Assembly: GCA_003663175.1 (NCBI GenBank)
Contig: QMZM01000033.1
Coordinates: 1 to 10,004, forward strand
Direction: 5' to 3'
DNA from: Candidatus Altarchaeales archaeon
GTDB lineage: Archaea > Altiarchaeota > Altiarchaeia > IMC4 > QMZM01
Length of the DNA stretch: 10,004 bases
Position numbers and translations under genes: made by a program. The notes below the pieces were generated by a model. It searched no databases, had not been told where the DNA came from, and was given only the letters and a program-made list of their open reading frames with translations. This document shows positions 6,731 to 10,004 of this stretch, in pieces (the first letter of the stretch is position 1; each line of letters begins with the position of its first letter).

Positions 6731-6810
6731 GGCTCCGAGATTAAGCCTGTGCCTATCGAGCATCGAGCACTCTGGAGCATTCTCTGATCTTATCTGCAGC
6801 AGGCTCGCGA
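6731..6810. ncRNA. GC-rich patch with two interleaved stems: candidate structured RNA or leader element
   Basis: The 260-bp gap between minD (from 6630) and the kaiC-like gene (to 6891) has no convincing gene. Inside it, 6731-6810 has 44 G/C of 80 bases (55 percent, counted by hand), well above the surrounding sequence. Stem A pairs 6744-6752 with 6796-6805 (9 bp, one bulged g6799). Stem B pairs 6732-6739 with 6770-6778 (8 bp, one bulged t6773). The 5' arm of A lies inside the loop of B and its 3' arm outside, so they form an H-type pseudoknot or are alternatives. A 7-bp tandem repeat (atcgagc) lies at 6755-6768. GC islands in AT-rich thermophile genomes often mark structured RNAs. The strand is unknown; a T5 tract and the minus-strand genes favour minus. 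No C/D or H/ACA boxes were convincing. Confidence 0.4.
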
Positions 6811-6890
6811 TGATTAAAGTAATGGGAAGCTAACATACAATACCACTTCTTCTCTCTTGAGAACGAGATGGATTCCTGGAGCGCCAAAAT

Positions 6891-7676
6891 TTATTCCAAT
6901 TCGGATCTAAGGAATATATCACGATACACATGTAAACCATCCTTCTCTATCTCGAGTCTGTAGATTCCCTGCCCGTGATTTGTTTCCCTCATCTTTAATA
7001 TGCTTAGTCTTCTCTCAAGTAGTCTTTCTCTATCACCAAATGCGCCAGTTACCCTAACAAGTTGAAGGTACAGAATTCCATCAACAACAAAATCCTGAAC
7101 CCCAAACTCTATATCTGAGCCCCCCCTTGTCCTTTCATGTGTTAATATAGTTGTACATCCGAGTCTCTTATAAGTTGAGATTAATTTTTGAATCCCCCTT
7201 CGTTCCCCACCATAACCAGAACTGAATTGCAAAACGAGGTTTAATGGATCTATTGCAATTCTCTTTGCTCCAAACTCAATTATGCCCTCCTGAAATTCCT
7301 TGCTCGTTATTTTCTCCAAAATATCCTCTCCATGTTCTGGTTTTATTTCTAATGATAAGATACCTATCATTCCCTCATCATGTAATTTCTTTATGTCATA
7401 GCCAAATTCAATAAATTGTCTGTGTAAGTCATATATTGTCTGTTCAATCGGGATAAATATGCCTTTTTCTCCATACTTCAGCGCACCATTCACTATGTAT
7501 TGAAGTGCAAATATCGTCTTTGCAGATCCAGGAGTTCCAGTAACGAGGATACAAGAACCCCTTGGAAAACCGCCCTCGAGCAGGTCATCTAAGCCAGGAA
7601 TGCCAGTTGGAACTCTATTTGGTTCATCTCCTTTTTCCTTTTCCCCCTCTTTTTTCTCTTCTTCCACTCTCTTCAA
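6891..7676 (-). CDS. Single-domain KaiC-like RecA-superfamily ATPase
   Basis: This 261-residue protein is one KaiC domain: R-V-P-T-G-I-P-G-L-D at residues 21-30, Walker A G47-T-P-G-S-A-K53-T54, the post-Walker A acidic pair position as E78-Q79, Walker B I-A-I-D143, and the conserved G-V-Q-D-F-V-V-D-G and K-M-R (228-230) segments. Cyanobacterial KaiC has Glu-Glu where E78-Q79 stand. KaiC-like ATPases are widespread in archaea and have been proposed as signalling hubs; ArlH of the archaellum is a related protein. Residues 1-20 are charged and low-complexity. The start is uncertain: the frame opens with TTG at 7676 (overlapping the upstream gene by 53 nt), with GTG at 7667 as an alternative; no ATG occurs before residue 103. 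It is last in a tight run with three surface proteins, which suggests action on the cytoplasmic face of their complex (inferred). Confidence 0.9.
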   Translation of the reverse strand: MKRVEEEKKEGEKEKGDEPNRVPTGIPGLDDLLEGGFPRGSCILVTGTPGSAKTIFALQYIVNGALKYGEKGIFIPIEQTIYDLHRQFIEFGYDIKKLHDEGMIGILSLEIKPEHGEDILEKITSKEFQEGIIEFGAKRIAIDPLNLVLQFSSGYGGERRGIQKLISTYKRLGCTTILTHERTRGGSDIEFGVQDFVVDGILYLQLVRVTGAFGDRERLLERRLSILKMRETNHGQGIYRLEIEKDGLHVYRDIFLRSELE

Positions 7677-8490
7677 CCCTTCTCAATCTTTTTAGATAAA
7701 TTATTGACATCAATAATATTACATTAATTATTACTAAAATTACAATTATAATATCCTTTATCGGCAATATTGATTTCTTCTCAAGTTTAATTTCCTCAGA
7801 ATGATAGATTTCCCCATCCATCGTAACAAATTCAAATTCTATCTTGGATTCTTTCCACACGGTTGGGATATATGCAACTCTTATTGTCTTTTCCTCATTC
7901 TTACCAAGAGAATCCACACTAAGTGATTCAAAAATCCAGCCCAATGGATATCTCCTAGGTATAATGACTAAATTCTCTATGTCTCTATTTGGCTTTATTT
8001 TGATGTCGACATACCGCTCAGTTGTTTCATAATCTATTTCAAGGCTTCTCTCTGTTTCATTCTCAGTAATATTCAAAGTTTTATTTCTCATAATTGCGGT
8101 GAAATTTACAACTGGTCCTTCGAATATCCTATTGCAATAATAGATAAAATTCCTCGCGGTATAGTTCCCAGATTTGGTGGGATAGAAATATGTATTGATT
8201 TCCCTCGTATCCCCCGGCTCGATTAAGATTCCCTTACTCCATGCAACATATTCAAGGGTTTCATCCCTATAGATATCACTTCTCATTCTCAGATTACAAC
8301 TAACAGAACCAATATTCTCAACTACAATACGCAATCTCTGGGGGGCATTCTCTATAACCCTTGAATAATTGAAGAATGGGAGAATATAGTCGATATTTTC
8401 ATCCACATATACATGAATCTCAATTATGGCGTATGCCATCTGAACCATGAGAATTGCACAAAATACGAGGAGATATCTCATATTAATCAT
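7624..8490 (-). CDS. Single-pass surface protein with two beta-rich regions and a basic cytoplasmic tail
   Basis: I start this gene at the ATG at 8490 (288 residues). The frame extends to TTG codons at 8505, but that would overlap the upstream gene, while 8490 leaves the arrangement TAA-A-ATG; ATG 8481 is also possible. A signal peptide (residues 1-21, ending M-A-Y-A) is followed by an extracellular part with Ig-like features and sequons at N41, N109, N129, N136, N140 and N144. Region about 50-135 resembles a CARDB/NEW3-type domain (L-R-I-V-V-E-N-I-G-S-V-S), and a second lies at about 150-235. A membrane helix spans about 243-266. The last 22 residues are almost all Arg/Lys/Glu/Gly and are coded in the polypurine tract that also encodes the start of the kaiC-like gene. 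The basic tail is a natural docking site for the ATPase (inferred). No family is recognised. Confidence 0.82.
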   Translation of the reverse strand: MINMRYLLVFCAILMVQMAYAIIEIHVYVDENIDYILPFFNYSRVIENAPQRLRIVVENIGSVSCNLRMRSDIYRDETLEYVAWSKGILIEPGDTREINTYFYPTKSGNYTARNFIYYCNRIFEGPVVNFTAIMRNKTLNITENETERSLEIDYETTERYVDIKIKPNRDIENLVIIPRRYPLGWIFESLSVDSLGKNEEKTIRVAYIPTVWKESKIEFEFVTMDGEIYHSEEIKLEKKSILPIKDIIIVILVIINVILLMSIIYLKRLRRVEESGRREKRGGKGKRR

Positions 8491-8491
8491 T

Positions 8492-9037
8492 TTAACATCC
8501 AACAATTGGTAATAAAAATTCGAGGAGTTGATACTTTGGCTTTTTTGTTATAACATCAATTTCCCCAGAGTAGTTCCCCACACTATCCCCGGTAAACACG
8601 AGTTCAATTTCTCTGCTCTCACCCCTTTCCATTACGAAATCACTATCCTTTATTTTAATGAAATCGCTTATCGTTCCATATGCCCTAATGCAGACCCTTG
8701 CCCTTGAATCCCTCTTATTCTTTAGATTTAGGAATTTCCTAACCGATAAATTCTGCGGAATAACACCAAAGTTTAATTCATCCCTGTCTGTTGAGATTCC
8801 AACGCGCAGTGTTCTATTCTCGAGATTTAGTTCCGTTATATTCCCCGTTGTGGGGTATCTCACAATATATACCTTAAAGAGTGGCGTATCTGCTCTCATG
8901 TCTGTAGGTTTCTTTATAATTCCCTCAGGCTTCGGAGCCTTCTCAAGGATAAGGAACGCGAACAAAATCATTAGCACAGCAAAGAATATGATGATTACAT
9001 ATATTACTTTAATGTTCAATCTGATGAACCTTATCAT
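8492..9037 (-). CDS. N-terminally anchored protein with one extracellular beta-sandwich domain
   Basis: This 181-residue protein has a membrane helix at about residues 10-31, preceded by basic residues (R-F-I-R-L-N-I-K), so the bulk should face outside. A spacer (32-85) with Pro and sequons N66 and N74 leads to an Ig-like domain at about 86-166 (N-F-G-V-I-P-Q ... L-N-L-K-N-K-R ... R-G-E-S-R-E-I-E-L-V-F-T-G), the pattern of ASPM/MSP-like beta-sandwiches. It ends in a hydrophobic stretch with a terminal Cys (L-L-P-I-V-G-C), which is unusual. An N-terminal helix plus one beta-sandwich recalls the layout of archaellum stator proteins ArlF/ArlG, but I see no sequence signature to support that. The ATG is 2 nt after the upstream stop; a GAGTGAT element just before it may be a weak ribosome binding site. 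Function is unknown. Confidence 0.82.
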   Translation of the reverse strand: MIRFIRLNIKVIYVIIIFFAVLMILFAFLILEKAPKPEGIIKKPTDMRADTPLFKVYIVRYPTTGNITELNLENRTLRVGISTDRDELNFGVIPQNLSVRKFLNLKNKRDSRARVCIRAYGTISDFIKIKDSDFVMERGESREIELVFTGDSVGNYSGEIDVITKKPKYQLLEFLLPIVGC

Positions 9038-9039
9038 TT

Positions 9040-10002
9040 TTAATCACTCTTTAACCAATAGATAAATAATATTATCATAATGATTATAAGTAATATGTAT
9101 AGCCATGGGATCCTCCATTTCTTTGGAATTTCTACCATGGGTTTTGGTCTTACCTTTATTATAACTGGTATCTCCACTCTATCCTCAAATACGGCCTCCC
9201 CAGTGATATAATCTACCCTTGCCTCAGCCCTGTATGTCCCCGGAATCACATCACCAACCCAGTATGCGGTTAACGGCTTTATCTGACCCGGTTTTATGTA
9301 TTGAATACCAGATTTCAATTTTGCCGTTAGATTTCCAAATTTATCATACAGTTTTAATTCTGAAACATATGCTGAAATTGTGCATGTTCCCGTGTTTTTG
9401 AACAGAACATCTATCTTTGCCTTATCCTTGCTTATTCTATCTCCAATTATTGACATTATCTCACCGTCTCTTTTCGCCTCCCCAGTTATTCTAAATACAA
9501 ACACAAATCGTGTGACTGCGATTGTCGCTATCCCAGTACCTCTTGTAGCAACCGTCCCAATTCTCGGGGATAATGATATTGAGCCCGCATGATACCCTGG
9601 CTCGGCATCCTCTGGTATGTGGAGGATTATATCGGCTTCTTCATTCGCCTTAACAACGCCACCTCTTGCTAGATACACTATCTTCGTCCTCCCCGGAGAA
9701 AGAAGTAGCGGATTTCTTGGAATTTCTACCCATGAGGAGATATCCTCTTCCGATGCCTCACTAGGGATGAAGGTGTATCTTCCCGTTTGATTTCTATAAT
9801 ACATATCCCTGTGAACTGGAGTATAACTTAATCCCACAAGCACATCACTCTTTGCATTCGTCATTAAATAAAATCGGAATGCTACATCACTTCCCGGCTT
9901 TAATTCTCCGAGGTCATAGACCCCTGGGGCAGTCCCTATTGATATTGCTCCGGCGATATTACATTCTGAGAGAATTAACATGAATATAATCCAGTACTTC
10001 AT
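9040..10002 (-). CDS. Type I single-pass surface protein with two beta domains, DUF916-like layout
   Basis: This 320-residue protein has a signal peptide (residues 1-19, ending I-A-G-A), a first beta-rich domain at about 22-170, a second at about 178-284, and a C-terminal membrane helix at about 299-316 followed by W-L-K-S-D. The first domain opens with G-V-Y-D-L-G-E-L-K-P-G and contains I-P-E-D-A-E-P-G-Y-H-A-G-S-I. This recalls the DUF916/WxL-interacting type of bacterial surface proteins, which also have two Ig-like units and one C-terminal helix; the likeness is by eye. Sequons N71 and N224 fit surface exposure. The ATG at 10002 is followed directly by the signal peptide, so the start is probably complete although only 2 nt of upstream sequence are present. 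It is the first visible gene of the run ending in the kaiC-like gene; more genes may lie upstream. Confidence 0.85.
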   Translation of the reverse strand: MKYWIIFMLILSECNIAGAISIGTAPGVYDLGELKPGSDVAFRFYLMTNAKSDVLVGLSYTPVHRDMYYRNQTGRYTFIPSEASEEDISSWVEIPRNPLLLSPGRTKIVYLARGGVVKANEEADIILHIPEDAEPGYHAGSISLSPRIGTVATRGTGIATIAVTRFVFVFRITGEAKRDGEIMSIIGDRISKDKAKIDVLFKNTGTCTISAYVSELKLYDKFGNLTAKLKSGIQYIKPGQIKPLTAYWVGDVIPGTYRAEARVDYITGEAVFEDRVEIPVIIKVRPKPMVEIPKKWRIPWLYILLIIIMIILFIYWLKSD

Positions 10003-10004
10003 AA

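Noticed and set aside
6655..6780. Minus-strand frame of 41 residues starting ATG at 6780 within the intergenic gap
   Set aside because: It runs from the GC-rich patch into the A/T promoter tract, has no ribosome binding site or domain, and its composition changes abruptly midway; chance is more likely.
6731..6815. tRNA, C/D box or H/ACA RNA in the GC-rich patch
   Set aside because: No T-loop pattern or acceptor pairing was found. A near C-box (GCGATGA) at 6806-6812 has no matching D box downstream, and no ACA-ended hairpin pair was seen.
8658..9065. Plus-strand frame of 135 residues
   Set aside because: It is the shadow of the 181-residue minus-strand gene, which has a clear membrane helix and beta domain and fits the tight operon spacing.
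6891..10002. Archaellum-like locus (ArlH with ArlF/ArlG-type proteins)
   Set aside because: There is no ArlI-type secretion ATPase, no ArlJ-type membrane platform and no archaellin with a class III signal peptide in the window; the resemblance is limited to fold and layout.

Overview
The window looks archaeal. Starts that lack a Shine-Dalgarno site sit behind A/T-rich TATA-like tracts. Arginine is mostly AGA/AGG. The genes include a single-domain KaiC-type ATPase, a MinD-type ATPase with no visible MinE partner, and many single-pass surface proteins rich in N-x-S/T sequons. The DNA is AT-rich and the proteins are rich in Ile, Lys and Glu, as in many thermophilic Euryarchaeota or DPANN-type genomes. 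The Cys-rich 'C-F-D-S-D-G' module in the gene at the left edge resembles surface proteins I associate with DPANN lineages, but I cannot place the organism more precisely.

Layout. Left part (1-3298): a truncated secreted Ser/Thr- and Cys-rich protein (minus), a membrane-anchored phospholipase D/Nuc-type nuclease (minus), and, divergent from it across 44 bp, a 731-residue polytopic membrane protein with a spermidine-synthase-like Rossmann domain in its middle (plus). A 77-bp convergent gap separates this from the right part. Right part (3376-10002) is all on the minus strand and forms two runs. Reading in the direction of transcription, the upstream run is three surface proteins (320, 181 and 288 residues) and a KaiC-like ATPase (261 residues), with gaps of 2 and 1 nt and then a 53-nt overlap. 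The downstream run is a MinD-like ATPase (249 residues) followed after 6 nt by an 832-residue surface protein with multiple beta-sandwich domains. The 260-bp gap between the runs holds an approximately 80-bp GC-rich patch with two interleaved complementary stems, then a T5 tract, then a TATA-like tract just before minD.

How it may work together (inference). The right part pairs two cytoplasmic nucleotide-driven switches (KaiC-like and MinD-like, the latter with a membrane-targeting helix) with four single-pass proteins whose bulk lies outside the cell and whose short, often basic tails face the cytoplasm. This fits a cell-surface complex whose assembly, signalling or position is controlled from inside. 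I do not recognise it as an archaellum, pilus, chemosensory or secretion locus. No tRNA, rRNA, CRISPR array or insertion sequence was seen. Several short in-frame tandem duplications (12 and 15 bp) occur in the left-hand genes.
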